A stretch of DNA of 40,144 nt from Roseivivax isoporae LMG 25204 (GTDB taxonomy: Bacteria; Pseudomonadota; Alphaproteobacteria; Rhodobacterales; Rhodobacteraceae): NCBI RefSeq assembly GCF_000521865.1, contig NZ_JAME01000037.1, positions 1 through 40,144 on the forward strand. The letters run 5' to 3'. This document shows positions 15,346-24,891 of the stretch, piece after piece. The notes beneath the pieces are model-generated. The model saw only the letters and a program-made list of their open reading frames with translations. It was not told where the DNA came from and did not search any database. The position numbers were made by a program, and so were the translations under genes. The first letter of the stretch is position 1. Every line of letters starts with the position of its first letter.

Positions 15346-17274
15346 CTATCCCGCCGGCAGGAGCGCCAGGAGCGCGTCGCCCGCGGCGCGGCCGTTGGCC
15401 TGCATGCCAGCGGCGGTGTAGTGCGGGTCCTGGTCGGTCGAGAGCTGGTGGCCCGCGGGCGGCTCGACCACGCGGAAGCGCGGCAGCGCCCGCGCGTCGC
15501 CGCTGTCCTGGTCGAAGCGGCGCAGGAAGACCCGCATCGCCTCGCTCCGCCCGTCGCCCGCGCTGTTCAGGTGGCTGCCGATGTTCCACAGCACCATGGG
15601 CACGTCGGCCACGTGCGCGCGCAGGTCGGAGAAGAACTGGCTGTAGGCCGGGCCGTGGTTGACCTCGTAGGCGCCGCCGAACTGGTCGTTGGCGCCGAGG
15701 CTCCAGACCGCGCCGACGATCTCGTGTCGGGGCCCGAGCGCCTCCATCGCGGCCTTCATGGCCACCATCTCGGCCCACATGCGCCCGCCGGTCACGGGCA
15801 CGGTCGAGCCGCGTCGCCAGTCCTCGGTGTTCATGAGCCCCGATCCCGGATCGCCGAGCGCCATCACGAGGAGCGGCCGTCCCCGCGCCGCCGACCAGCC
15901 GACGAGCCGCGAGGCCACGGCATGCACCCGCGACATGCGCGCCGCGGCCGTCGCCGCCACCGGCTCGATGCAGGGCTGCGGCACGTGCCGGGCCGAGGCG
16001 GTGAGCGAGAAGGTGGGCGAGGCGCGCAGGCAGGGCATGTACCAGATGCGCGGGTCGAAGGCCGTCTCGCGGGCCTCCGGGCCGATGTCGCCCGCAACCG
16101 TCCCGAACTTCTGCGACGTGGCATTGGCGGAATTGCTGTCGCCGCCCACGATGACGACGTCGCAGGCGACGCTGTGGGGATCGACGGTCGCGAGGTCGTA
16201 GAGCCGCACGTTGTCGACCCAGCCGCCGGTGAAGCCCGAGGGATTGAACGAGGCGCGCAGGTAGGCGCCGGTCGCGGCGGCGGCCGGCACGTATTCGAAG
16301 TTCTGCCAGGGTTCGGTCAGCGTGCGCCCCGAGGTCGACCCCGCGCCGCCGAGCTGCGCCTTGACCGTGCCCGCACTCCGGTCGAAGTCGAAGAGCAGGA
16401 GATGCGCGTGCCCGGGCACCATGGCCGCGCCCGTCGCGAGCCGCACGTCGTTGCTCGAGACGTCGAGGCATTCGAGCCGCCCGTTCGCGACCTGCCAGTT
16501 CTCCCTGAGGTCCACATGCGCGGTCGTCTCGAGCGCCGTCTCCGCCGCGGTGAAGAGGTTCGCGGGCGCCGCGAGCCCGGTCGCCGGCGCGGGCGCCACG
16601 ACGAGGGTGAAGGCCGGCAGCGCCGCCTCGGTGCCGTCGGCGTCGGTGACGCGCAGGACGAGCCCCGCGAAGCTGCCCGCCGTCGCCGGCACGCCCGAGA
16701 GCGCGCCCGTCGCGGGATCGAGCGCCATGCCCTGCGGCAGCGTGCCCGCCGCAAGCGCGAAGGCCAGGGGCGCCCGCCCGCCCGCGGCCACCGGCACGAA
16801 GAGGTAGGGCACGCCCTCCGTGGCCGCGGCCGGCGGCGTGCCGGCAAGGGTCAGGGGCGCGGTGCCGCCGCCCGTGTCGCCCCCTGTCCCGCCATCGCCC
16901 CCGGTGCCGGTATCGCCGCCCGTGCCGGTGTCACCGCCCGGATCGGGGGCGCCCGAGCCCGGGGCCACGCTGCGCCGCCGGCGCAGGGTCCCCTGCACGA
17001 GCAGGGTGAGCCCGTCGGGCCCGCGGCGCCAGATGTTGAGGACATGCGCCGCGCCCTCGGTCACCGGGGCGAGCACCGCGTCGGTCAGGAGGCCCGCCTC
17101 GGTCAGCACCGTGTCGAGGAGCGGCCGGCTGTCGTGGTCGGCGGCGACGGTCACCACGATCTCGTCGCCCTCGGCGCGGTTCTCCACCGCGAAGTGCAGG
17201 GGCTCGCCGGCATAGATCTCGACATCCGCGCGCCTGCCCCAGCGCGCCGCATCCACGCTCACCGTCCGCACCAT
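15346..17274 (-). CDS. SGNH/sialate-O-acetylesterase-like hydrolase with Ig-like and CBM-like domains
   Basis: 642 residues. An N-terminal beta-rich segment (1-100) is followed by a Gly/Asp/Thr repeat linker (about 111-138), a putative Ig (He_PIG) domain (about 139-228; LPQGMALDPATGALSGVP is diagnostic), and a jelly-roll, CBM-like region (about 240-360). The C-terminal SGNH hydrolase has block I GGDSNSAN (Ser380), block III GAND (529-530) and block V DPHY (Asp616, His618). This resembles acetylesterases that remove O-acetyl groups from carbohydrates. There is no obvious Sec signal or RTX repeat, so the export route is unclear. AAGGAG lies 7 nt before the ATG at 17274. It sits downstream of exoF on the same strand and may edit acylation of the EPS. 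Confidence 0.75.
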   Translation of the reverse strand: MVRTVSVDAARWGRRADVEIYAGEPLHFAVENRAEGDEIVVTVAADHDSRPLLDTVLTEAGLLTDAVLAPVTEGAAHVLNIWRRGPDGLTLLVQGTLRRRRSVAPGSGAPDPGGDTGTGGDTGTGGDGGTGGDTGGGTAPLTLAGTPPAAATEGVPYLFVPVAAGGRAPLAFALAAGTLPQGMALDPATGALSGVPATAGSFAGLVLRVTDADGTEAALPAFTLVVAPAPATGLAAPANLFTAAETALETTAHVDLRENWQVANGRLECLDVSSNDVRLATGAAMVPGHAHLLLFDFDRSAGTVKAQLGGAGSTSGRTLTEPWQNFEYVPAAAATGAYLRASFNPSGFTGGWVDNVRLYDLATVDPHSVACDVVIVGGDSNSANATSQKFGTVAGDIGPEARETAFDPRIWYMPCLRASPTFSLTASARHVPQPCIEPVAATAAARMSRVHAVASRLVGWSAARGRPLLVMALGDPGSGLMNTEDWRRGSTVPVTGGRMWAEMVAMKAAMEALGPRHEIVGAVWSLGANDQFGGAYEVNHGPAYSQFFSDLRAHVADVPMVLWNIGSHLNSAGDGRSEAMRVFLRRFDQDSGDARALPRFRVVEPPAGHQLSTDQDPHYTAAGMQANGRAAGDALLALLPAG

Positions 17275-17382
17275 GGCATCGCTCCTTGCCCGAGACGGCG
17301 GGAGAATGGGCAGGCGGGGGTTAACCGGCCCCGTGGCCCGCGCGCGGCGGGCGGGAAGGCGCGCGCAACGCCCCCCGGGGCG

Positions 17383-18585
17383 TCACGGCTCGGCGTCGCG
17401 GGCGGTGACGAGCAGGGTCTCGCCCGGCAGGAGCGGTGCGGCGGGCGCGACCCCGGTCAGCCGCGCGCGCCCCTCGCGGGGCCCGAGGATCGCGAAGCGG
17501 ACATCGGCGATCTCGGGGGCGGCCAGCATGTCGACGGCGCCGTCCGACAGGAGCGACAGAAGGTGCACGTGGCGCGCGTAGCGCACCCGCAGCGCGCGCA
17601 GCTCGGCCTCGAGCCGGGCGCGGTCGGCGAGCGCCGCCTGCTCGATCTGCGCGAGGTGGGTGACCCGGGCGCGGCGGGCATCGGCGATGGCGCGCTCGGC
17701 GGTGAGCTTCGCGGTCTCAAGCTCGAGGATGCGGCTCCGGGCCGTGGCCTCGCGCTCCTCGGCGCTCGAGACCTGCGCGCCGGTCTGCAGGCCGCGCTCC
17801 TGCAGCGACTGCGCCCGCTCGAGCGCGTCGCCGAGGCTCTGCGCGATCTCCTCCTGCACCGTGATGCGGGCGTCGAAATTGCGGCTCTGGCCCGTGATGG
17901 TCTCGATCTCGCGCTCCCAGAATTCCAGCAGCGTGGCCGAGCCCGCGCGCTCGGCGGCAAGCTGCGCGGCCTCGGCGGCGACCATGGCGTCGAGGTCGAC
18001 CACCGCGGGCTCGGGCACCTCGGCGCGCAGGTCGTCCCCGAGCGTCAGGGCCACGTCGTCGCCCGCGAGCCGCGCCCGCACCCGGGCGAGCGCCGCCACG
18101 GTGCGGGCGATCTCGAGATTGGCCTCGCGCCGGTCGGCCTCGGCATTGGCCTCGGCGCGCAGCACGTCGAGCCGGTTGACGCCCGCCTGCGCGCTGCCGC
18201 CCGAGAGCGCCAGCGCCGCGGCCACGGTCATGCCGGGAAAGTACTCGTAGCGGCCGGGCGCGCTCACGTCGCCCGCGACGACGACCGGGGCATAGTCGAG
18301 GAGCATCAGGCTGACCCGCGGATCGACGTAGAGCTCCCCGTCGCGCATGGCGGCCTCGAGCCTGTCCTCGGCGCCGTCGAGCGTCAGCCCCGACACCGTG
18401 ATCCCGCCGACCCCGGCGAGCCGCACCTGCCCGTCGGCATCGACTAGCGTCTCGATCGTCTGCTCGGTGGCGGCGATCGTCACCTCGACTCGGTCGCCCG
18501 CGATCAGGCGGTAGCCCTGGGCCGCCGCGCCCGTCCATGCCAGCGCGCCCACCGCCAGCGCTGCAAGATGAATTCCGACCCGCAC
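17383..18585 (-). CDS. exoF: ExoF/Wza-like polysaccharide export protein
   Basis: 400 residues, close to ExoF length (about 420). A Sec signal peptide covers residues 1-22 (cleavage near AAA-QG). The polysaccharide export domain follows (YRLIAGDRVEVTI to DPRVSLMLLDY, about 24-95), then an SLBB-type segment (VVVAGDVSAPGRYEYFPGMT...), and a long alpha-helical, coiled-coil part (about 200-340) as in ExoF-type periplasmic exporters. The start is GTG at 18585, supported by CAGGAGA 8 nt upstream; no good ATG exists. A GC hairpin (17368-17383) abuts the stop, but the esterase gene 108 bp on could still be co-transcribed. It works with ExoP in export across the envelope. Confidence 0.85.
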   Translation of the reverse strand: MRVGIHLAALAVGALAWTGAAAQGYRLIAGDRVEVTIAATEQTIETLVDADGQVRLAGVGGITVSGLTLDGAEDRLEAAMRDGELYVDPRVSLMLLDYAPVVVAGDVSAPGRYEYFPGMTVAAALALSGGSAQAGVNRLDVLRAEANAEADRREANLEIARTVAALARVRARLAGDDVALTLGDDLRAEVPEPAVVDLDAMVAAEAAQLAAERAGSATLLEFWEREIETITGQSRNFDARITVQEEIAQSLGDALERAQSLQERGLQTGAQVSSAEEREATARSRILELETAKLTAERAIADARRARVTHLAQIEQAALADRARLEAELRALRVRYARHVHLLSLLSDGAVDMLAAPEIADVRFAILGPREGRARLTGVAPAAPLLPGETLLVTARDAEP

Positions 18586-18784
18586 GGGATGCCGTCTCCT
18601 GCCGCCTGCTTCGGGGGACAGCTATTTGCGGGGCCCGCGGATTTGCAACTCCTTTCTGCCCCGCCCCCCCGGCGCGGGTCCGCCCGCCCGCGCCCCTGAG
18701 CCACTTTTTGCGGCAGTGCAGCATCGTGTCGCCGGACGGGCGCCAATCCCCTTCCCCGGCGGTGCCGCCTGTGGCATGTGACGG
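18586..18784. promoter_or_regulatory. Divergent promoter region of exoF and wzx
   Basis: The 199-bp gap contains GGGCCCGCGGATTTGC (18631-18646). It matches the exoP/sulfotransferase promoter element at 15 of 16 positions and is likewise followed a few bases later by CCTTTC. TGCAACT (18644-18650) overlaps its end. No gene is present. A shared regulator of export and flippase operons is inferred. Confidence 0.5.
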
Positions 18785-20218
18785 GTGGCCGTGCCGGTCG
18801 TGACAACCGGTGCGGGCGGCCGCATCGGCGACGGGGAAACGCACGTGCTCAAGGCCAGACAGCGGGTGGCGGGATCGGAGGTGCTGCAGGCGCTCACCGC
18901 CTTCTTCTACGTGATGCTGGCCCGCGGCGGCGGCACCGCCGCGACCCTCGTCTACACGGTGATCCTCGTGCGGCTGCTCACGCCCGAGGAATTCGGCGCG
19001 GTCTCCTCGCTCTGGTCGCTGGCGCTCCTGCTCGTGCCGCTCGCGACGCTGAACCTCGCGCCGGTGGCGATCCGCACGGTGGTGGCGGCGCGGCAGGCGG
19101 GCGACGACGCGCTCGCCGCGGGCTTCGTGGCCTTCACCCGGCGGGTGAACCTGGTCGCCGCGCCCGTGGCCATGGCGCTTTTCCTCGGCATCGTCTGGCT
19201 GCGCTTCCCCGACCTCCTGGGCGCCGCCACGGCCGGGATCGGGCTAACCGCGGTCGCGATCCTCGGCATGGCGCAGGTCCAGACCGGCGCGGCGATCGGC
19301 GTGGCGCTCGACAAGGCGGCGGCGACGCAGGTGCCGCGCGAGCTCGTGCGCCCGGTGATGCTGCTCGCGGCCCTGCTGGTCGTCGCGGCCTTCGGGCTGC
19401 CGCTGTCGCTTTCGGGGGCGCTCATGCTCTACTGCGCGACGGTGCTCGTGAACATCGCGCTGCAGGCCCACCTGTTGCGCGAGGCGATGGCCTTCGTCAC
19501 CGCGCAGCCGCCGCGCATCGAGAACGCCCGCTCCTGGGTCGCCACGGGGCTCTTCCTCCTGCCCACGCGCATGGTCAACGACAACGCCAAGCTCGTGATG
19601 ATCGTCGCCGCCTCGGCGGTGCTGCCGCTCGACCAGGTGGCGCTGATCACCGTGGCCCTCAGCGTCTCGGGGCTTCTGAACTTCGCCATCTCCTCGGTCG
19701 AGATCTCGTTCTCGGCCAAGCTGTCGCGGGCGCTGCACGCGGGCGACACGGGGCGGATCACGCGCTTCCTCGCGGTCGCGGGCGGGGTCAAGGTGCTGCT
19801 CTGCGCGGGCATGGTCGCGGTCGTGGCGCTGCTTCTCGACCCGCTCCTCGCGCTCTTCGGCACGCATTACGCGGTGGCCGACGACATCACCCTGATCCTC
19901 CTCGGCATCCCGCTGGTGCAGGCGCTCTTCGGCAAGGCCGACCTCGTGCTGCTGGTGCACGACCTGAGGCACCGGATCTTCTGGATCCAGCTCGTGACGC
20001 TCCTCCTCCTGCCCGCGAGCGCGGCCCTGTCGCTCCTCCTGCCCGGGCTCGACGCCACGCGGCTGACCGCGGCGGGCTATGTCTGCGCCTTCGGCTTCGG
20101 CTACGGCGCGCTCTGGTGGACGGCGCGGGCCGCGACCGGCATCGACACCTCGGCCCCGGGGGCGCTCCTGCGGTTCCTCCGCGCGCGCCGGCAGACGCCC
20201 CCCGGAGACGGATCATGA
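18785..20218 (+). CDS. Wzx-type flippase / polysaccharide biosynthesis membrane protein
   Basis: About 477 residues, mostly hydrophobic, with roughly 12 predicted membrane helices. The N-terminal GGGTAATLVYTVILVRLLTPEEFGAVSS is the hallmark of Wzx/MATE-like polysaccharide flippases (RLLTPEEFG). It would flip the lipid-linked repeat unit to the periplasmic face, as ExoT does for succinoglycan. The start is uncertain: GTG at 18785 gives a polar 20-residue lead, while GTG at 18845 (behind GGGGA) starts nearer the first helix. The stop overlaps the next sulfotransferase ATG by 4 bases, giving a flippase-sulfotransferase-GT2 operon. Confidence 0.83.
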   Translation: MAVPVVTTGAGGRIGDGETHVLKARQRVAGSEVLQALTAFFYVMLARGGGTAATLVYTVILVRLLTPEEFGAVSSLWSLALLLVPLATLNLAPVAIRTVVAARQAGDDALAAGFVAFTRRVNLVAAPVAMALFLGIVWLRFPDLLGAATAGIGLTAVAILGMAQVQTGAAIGVALDKAAATQVPRELVRPVMLLAALLVVAAFGLPLSLSGALMLYCATVLVNIALQAHLLREAMAFVTAQPPRIENARSWVATGLFLLPTRMVNDNAKLVMIVAASAVLPLDQVALITVALSVSGLLNFAISSVEISFSAKLSRALHAGDTGRITRFLAVAGGVKVLLCAGMVAVVALLLDPLLALFGTHYAVADDITLILLGIPLVQALFGKADLVLLVHDLRHRIFWIQLVTLLLLPASAALSLLLPGLDATRLTAAGYVCAFGFGYGALWWTARAATGIDTSAPGALLRFLRARRQTPPGDGS

Positions 20219-21198
20219 CCCGACCCGCGCCCCCTGCCCCGGTCTTCGTGGTCGGCCATCCGCGCTCGGGCACCACGCTCCTCGCCTCCATGCTGGGCCG
20301 GCACCCGGATTTCGTGGCGACGCCCGAGAGCCTGTTCCTCTGCCAGGTCCGCTACCAGCTCGGGGCCGCGCGCGCGAAAGGCCCCGGGGCGGTGACTGCG
20401 GCGGCGATGCGGGGGCCGCTGCAATACATGATCGCGGACGGGGACGCCTTCACCGCGCGCCTGCGCGCCGCCGCGGGGGACGGGCCCGTGGACGAGCGCA
20501 CGCTCTTCGCGGCGCTGCTCGAGGACTATCGCGCGGCCCACGGCGCCACGCGGGTGGTCGAGAAGACGCCGCTGCACCTGCGCCACATGGACGAGCTGTC
20601 GGCCTGGTTCCCGGACTGCCGGATCGTCTGGATCGTCCGCGACGGACGCGCCTGCATCCGCTCGCTGCAGAAGGTCGCCTGGGCCAGTTCCGACGCGCCC
20701 CGGCTCGCGCGGCAATGGGTGCGCAACATGGCGCTCGGCGCCGCGCTCGCCCCCGCCGCCGGCCCGCGGCTCATGACGGTGCGCTACGAGGCGCTCATCG
20801 CCGATCCCGGGACCGAGCTCGCGCGGCTCTGCGCGCATCTCGGCGTCGAGCCCGCCCCGGGCATGGCCGAGACCGCGCGCGGCACCACGGTCATCAAGCC
20901 CACCGAGACGAGCTGGAAGGGCAAGGTCACGACCCCCGTCGACGCGAGCCGGGCCGAGGCCTGGCGACACGAGCTCTCGCCCGAGGACCTCGCGCGGGTG
21001 GGGCCGATCATGAACGACACGCTCGCGCGGCTCGGCTACCCGACCGATCCGGTCCGCCCGACGCTCGAGACCTGGCGCGGCCGGGCCGCGACGCTGCCGC
21101 CGGTCGTGCGCGCGCAGCGCTGGCTCTTCGACCGCCACCGGCGGGTCTTCGGGCCGCGCATCGGCCGGCACGCGGGCAGCGGGCAGAAGGCCTCCTGA
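20215..21198 (+). CDS. Sulfotransferase (Sulfotransfer_3 type), 4 of 5
   Basis: A 327-residue protein. The phosphosulfate loop is VVGHPRSGTTLLASML (PRSGTT at 16-21). VVEKTPLHLRHM lies at 114-125 and the 3'-phosphate site is IVWIVRDGRACIRSL (Arg142, Ser150). KTP and the R...S pair are typical of sulfotransferases in EPS loci. CGGAGA precedes the ATG. It overlaps the flippase stop by 4 bases and the following GT2 start by 1 base (TGATG), so it is coupled to both. That argues for action on the lipid-linked saccharide before or around flipping. The acceptor is unknown. Confidence 0.85.
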   Translation: MTRPAPPAPVFVVGHPRSGTTLLASMLGRHPDFVATPESLFLCQVRYQLGAARAKGPGAVTAAAMRGPLQYMIADGDAFTARLRAAAGDGPVDERTLFAALLEDYRAAHGATRVVEKTPLHLRHMDELSAWFPDCRIVWIVRDGRACIRSLQKVAWASSDAPRLARQWVRNMALGAALAPAAGPRLMTVRYEALIADPGTELARLCAHLGVEPAPGMAETARGTTVIKPTETSWKGKVTTPVDASRAEAWRHELSPEDLARVGPIMNDTLARLGYPTDPVRPTLETWRGRAATLPPVVRAQRWLFDRHRRVFGPRIGRHAGSGQKAS

Positions 21199-22100
21199 TG
21201 CTGTCCGTCGCGATCTTCGCCCACAACGAGGAGGCGCATATCGGCGCGGCGCTCGCCGCCGTCGCCGCGGCCGGGATCGGGCCCCGCGACCGGGTCACGG
21301 TGCTGGTGAACGGCACCACCGACCGCACGATGGAACGGGTGGAGGCCGTCGCCGCGGAGGATCCGCGGGTCCGGGGCGTCGAGATCGCCTTCGGCGACAA
21401 GGCCAATGCCTGGGACGTCTACGTGCAGCACCTCGCCCCCGAGGAGGCCGAGGCGCATGTCTTCATCGACGGCGACGTGCAGGTCTCGCACGGGTCGATC
21501 GCGCTCCTGCGGGCCGCGCTCGACGCCCATCCCGAGGCGCTCGCCGCCTCGGCGCTGCCCCGCGGCGGCCGGCGGGCCGAGGACTGGGCGGCACGGGTGC
21601 TCGAGAACCACGGCCTGCCCGGCAACTTCTACGCGCTGCGCGGATCGGTGGTGGCGCGCATGCGCGGGCGGTTCTGGATGCCGGTCGGGCTGATCGGCGA
21701 CGACACCTTCCTGCGCAACATGCTGCTGCGCGACCTCGACCCGCAGGCCGCGCCGGAGCTCGCGCGGATCCGCCCGGTGCCGGGGGCGCGGTTCGACTAC
21801 CGCTCGTTCCCGCTCACCTCGCTGGCGGGGGTGCGGGCGCTCTGGCGGCGGCACCGCCGCTACGCGCTGCGCGAGGCGCAGATGCACGTGCTGATGCGGC
21901 ACCTCGCGCGGACCGGGATCGCGGGCCTGCCCCGGCGGATCGACGCGCTCTACGGCGCGTGGTCGGTCTGGTCCGACATGCGCACCGCGCGGGTGGGCTT
22001 CGGGCCGCGCCGGCTGCTCTTTCCGCTGGTGATCCCGCCCGCGCGCCGCGCGGCCGGGCAGGATCTGGGCGCCGGCCTCTGGTACGCCGACGAGGACTGA
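21198..22100 (+). CDS. Family 2 glycosyltransferase
   Basis: A 300-residue GT2 enzyme. It starts LSVAIFAHNEEAHIGAAL, has TVLVNGTTDRTME, then the acidic donor site VFIDGDVQVS (around residue 92) and the acceptor-side IGDDTFLRN. There is no membrane anchor. The ATG overlaps the sulfotransferase stop by one base. It likely adds one residue of the EPS repeat unit. Donor and linkage are not readable, and it does not clearly match a named succinoglycan Exo enzyme. It ends 7 bp from the end of the convergent GH16 gene. Confidence 0.85.
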   Translation: MLSVAIFAHNEEAHIGAALAAVAAAGIGPRDRVTVLVNGTTDRTMERVEAVAAEDPRVRGVEIAFGDKANAWDVYVQHLAPEEAEAHVFIDGDVQVSHGSIALLRAALDAHPEALAASALPRGGRRAEDWAARVLENHGLPGNFYALRGSVVARMRGRFWMPVGLIGDDTFLRNMLLRDLDPQAAPELARIRPVPGARFDYRSFPLTSLAGVRALWRRHRRYALREAQMHVLMRHLARTGIAGLPRRIDALYGAWSVWSDMRTARVGFGPRRLLFPLVIPPARRAAGQDLGAGLWYADED

Positions 22101-22107
22101 GGCGCGT

Positions 22108-24891
22108 TCAGAGCGGGATCAGGGTCACATCCTCGGGCAGGCCCGCCTCGGTCAGGAGGCGCGCCGCCACGTCCCCGTCCGCGTCGAGGAAGACGAGCGC
22201 GTCCCCCTCCCGGACCACCGAGACCGGCCCCTGCCCGGAGGCGATCGCCACCTCGATCCGGTCCTCGGCCTCGAGATCCGCGATCCGGTCGCCGTCCATC
22301 TCGCCGAGGCGGAAGGCGAAGACATCGTCGCCGGCCCCGCCGGTCAGCCGGTCGCGCCCGGGCCCGCCGTCGAGCGTGTCCGCCCCCGCCCCGCCCCAGA
22401 GCGCGTCGCTGCCCACCCCGCCCGACAGGCGGTCGGCCCCGTCCGCGCCCGCCAGCATGTCGTGGCCGGGCCCGCCGTCGAGCGTGTCGCCGCCGTCCTG
22501 GCCCAGGAGGCGGTCGGCCCCCGCCCCGCCGTCGAGGCTGTCGGCGCCCGGCCCCGCCTGCACGCGGTCGCGGCCCGTGCCGCCCACGAGCGTGTCGTTG
22601 CCCGCCCCGCCCCGGAGCACGTCGTCGCCCGCACCCCCGTCGAGGTGGTCGCCCCCGTCCCCGGCCTCCAGCGTGTCCGCGCCGGCCTCGCCGTGGAGCC
22701 TGTTGCCGCCCTCGGAGCCGGTTTCCCGCAGGATGTCGTCCCCGTTCCAGCCGTAGAGCACGTCGATGCCCGCGCCGCCCTCGATCAGGTCGTCGCCGTC
22801 CATCCCGATCAGGGTGTCGTCGCCGCCCGCGCCGAGGATCGTGTCGGCATGGACGCTGCCCGAACTCGTGTGCGCGCCGTCGTCGTCGAAGAGGAAGAGG
22901 CCCCCGGTCATGTCCCAGACCGTGCCGTCGGCGAAGACCACGCGTTCGACATGGGTGCCCACGTCGTGTCCGCCGATGCCCGGCGTCGCCTTCAGCATCA
23001 CCCGCTCGGTCCCGGTCCCCGTGTCGATGCTGACATGCCAGCGCGCCCAGTCCACGTGGCTGCGCACGTCCTCGGGCCGCGCGTCCGCAAGGAACAGCGT
23101 GTCGGTCCCCTCGCCCGCGCGTTCCCAGACGAGGTCGACCCCGCCCGCATTCGCCCCGTCGCCGGTGCGCAGCACGTAGGTGTCGTCGCCTGCCCCGCCG
23201 ACCATCCGGTCGACGCCCGGGCCGCCCTCGATCCGGTCGTCGCCGTCGCCGCCGATCAGCATGTCGTTGCCGCCTTCGCCCCGGAGCGTGTCGTCGCCCG
23301 CGCCGCCGTTGAAGGTGGTGCCGAGCGCGTTGCCGGCGAGCAGGTTCGCGGCCCCGTCGCCCACGAGCGTCGCGTCCTCTCCCGCCGCGAGGGCGAGGCC
23401 GGGCGTGCCTTCCACCGACACCCGGCGCACGGCCGGGCCGTAGAGGTCGATCTCCTTCTGCGCGCCGGTGGTCAGCCGTCCCGTCTCGAGATCGGCATAG
23501 GGCCCGAGATCCTCCGAGCGGGGCATCTCCTCGATGCCGGGGATGTCGTAGACCCGCACGTGGTCGATCTCGAACGCGCCCGCGTCGGGCGTCCCGGCAC
23601 CCGGCCCGCCGGTCCAGCCGCCCACCGCGAGGTTCAGCGTCAGCGCCATGGGCTCGTGCATGTCGGGCGGCGTCGGCACGCGGAACATCTCGCGCCCGTC
23701 GAAGCTGAAGACCAGCTCGCTGGGCGTCCAGAGCACGCCGTAATCGTGGAAGTCCGCGGCGGTGTCGGGCACGATCCACTGCTCGGCCGCGGTGACCTTG
23801 GTGCCCCAGATCTCGGAATGCACCGCGGCGCGGTAGCGGGTCGACTGGTCGCCCAGGGCCTCGAGGATGTCGATCTCAGGGGGCCAGTGGAAATCGTCGC
23901 GGGTCAGCCAGAAGGCCGGCCAGAAGCCCTGCCCCTCGGGGATCCGCGCGCGCACCTCGAAATAGCCGTAGAGCTGCGAGAAGGTGCCGTGGGTCACGAG
24001 GCTTCCCGACACCCAGTCGGTGGCGACCTCGTCCTGCAGGTCCTCGGGCGTGCGCCGGGCGGTGATCGACAGGATCCCGTCCTCGACCGAGAAGGGCGAA
24101 TGCGACCCTGTTTCCGCGGAAAGGTAGGTATGCTCGCGCGCGCCGCGGGCCAGGCCGGCGGTCACCGGGTGCCCGTTCGGGGGCGCGGACTGCCAAGGCC
24201 CGCCGGCGAGCGTGCCGGCGTCGTCGAACTCGTCCGCGAAGGTCGGCACGCGGCCGTCGAGCAGGTCGAGCGGCGAGGGCCCGAGCCCGAAATCGGCGGC
24301 GGTGAGGTCCGCCGTCGCCACGCCCTCGAGCAGCACCGACTGCGCCTCGCCGAACCGCAGGAGCGTGCCCGCGCCGGTGTCCTCGGCGGCGTCGAGGATC
24401 GCCGCGGCGCTCTCGAAGCCCGGCAGCCAGAGCGCGAGGATGTCGGTGCCCGGGGTGAAGTCGGTGATGCGGTCGTGGCCCTCGCCCGGCTCCACGTGGA
24501 AGGTGTCGCGCCCGCCCCCGCCGGTCAGCGTGTCGTCGCCGCCCCGCCCGGCGAGCGCCTGCCGCCCGTCACCCGCGCTGATCCGGTTGTCGAGCCCGTT
24601 GCCCTCGACCGAATGCCAGAAGCGCACGCCCTTGAAGACCGCGTCCTCCACGTGCTCGGGCAGGGTCAGGGACCGCCAGGCCCAGATCGTGTCGTGGCCG
24701 CCGTCGGCGGTCTCGACGACGGTCGCGTCGGGATCGTAGAGCCGGTACTGGTCGTCGCCGGCGCCGCCCTCGAGCACGGTGCCCGCATGGCGGTTGAAGA
24801 TGTAGTCGCCGCCCGCACCCGCCTCGATCCGGTCGCCGTCCGCGCCGGTCCTGAGCGCGTCGCGCCCGTCGGTGCCCGTGATGGTGGTCAT
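22108..24891 (-). CDS. ExsH-like GH16 endo-glycanase with N- and C-terminal RTX repeats
   Basis: 927 residues. Short RTX-like repeats occur at the N-terminus (about 1-50 and 105-135). The GH16 catalytic domain spans about 215-450, with active-site EIDILE (Glu339 nucleophile, Asp341, Glu344 acid/base) and the family motifs YGYFEVRARIPEGQGFWPAFWL and FHDYGVLWTPSELVFSFDG. The C-terminal half (about 520-860) holds two large RTX blocks and a secretion-type tail. There is no Sec signal, consistent with type I export like the succinoglycan depolymerase ExsH. It probably cuts beta-glucan linkages of the EPS to set chain length or release polymer. GGGAG precedes the ATG at 24891. The Prs-type exporter is not in the window. 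Confidence 0.87.
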   Translation of the reverse strand: MTTITGTDGRDALRTGADGDRIEAGAGGDYIFNRHAGTVLEGGAGDDQYRLYDPDATVVETADGGHDTIWAWRSLTLPEHVEDAVFKGVRFWHSVEGNGLDNRISAGDGRQALAGRGGDDTLTGGGGRDTFHVEPGEGHDRITDFTPGTDILALWLPGFESAAAILDAAEDTGAGTLLRFGEAQSVLLEGVATADLTAADFGLGPSPLDLLDGRVPTFADEFDDAGTLAGGPWQSAPPNGHPVTAGLARGAREHTYLSAETGSHSPFSVEDGILSITARRTPEDLQDEVATDWVSGSLVTHGTFSQLYGYFEVRARIPEGQGFWPAFWLTRDDFHWPPEIDILEALGDQSTRYRAAVHSEIWGTKVTAAEQWIVPDTAADFHDYGVLWTPSELVFSFDGREMFRVPTPPDMHEPMALTLNLAVGGWTGGPGAGTPDAGAFEIDHVRVYDIPGIEEMPRSEDLGPYADLETGRLTTGAQKEIDLYGPAVRRVSVEGTPGLALAAGEDATLVGDGAANLLAGNALGTTFNGGAGDDTLRGEGGNDMLIGGDGDDRIEGGPGVDRMVGGAGDDTYVLRTGDGANAGGVDLVWERAGEGTDTLFLADARPEDVRSHVDWARWHVSIDTGTGTERVMLKATPGIGGHDVGTHVERVVFADGTVWDMTGGLFLFDDDGAHTSSGSVHADTILGAGGDDTLIGMDGDDLIEGGAGIDVLYGWNGDDILRETGSEGGNRLHGEAGADTLEAGDGGDHLDGGAGDDVLRGGAGNDTLVGGTGRDRVQAGPGADSLDGGAGADRLLGQDGGDTLDGGPGHDMLAGADGADRLSGGVGSDALWGGAGADTLDGGPGRDRLTGGAGDDVFAFRLGEMDGDRIADLEAEDRIEVAIASGQGPVSVVREGDALVFLDADGDVAARLLTEAGLPEDVTLIPL

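Noticed and set aside
12548-15421. 957-codon rightward open frame opposite the subtilase
   Set aside because: It has the Arg/Ala/Pro/Gly-biased composition of an antisense shadow and no domain, while the opposite strand encodes a complete S8-P-RTX protein.
16860-16935. Short tandem DNA repeat (GGT/GTC-rich)
   Set aside because: It encodes the Gly-Asp-Thr linker of the SGNH esterase, so it is explained by coding sequence.
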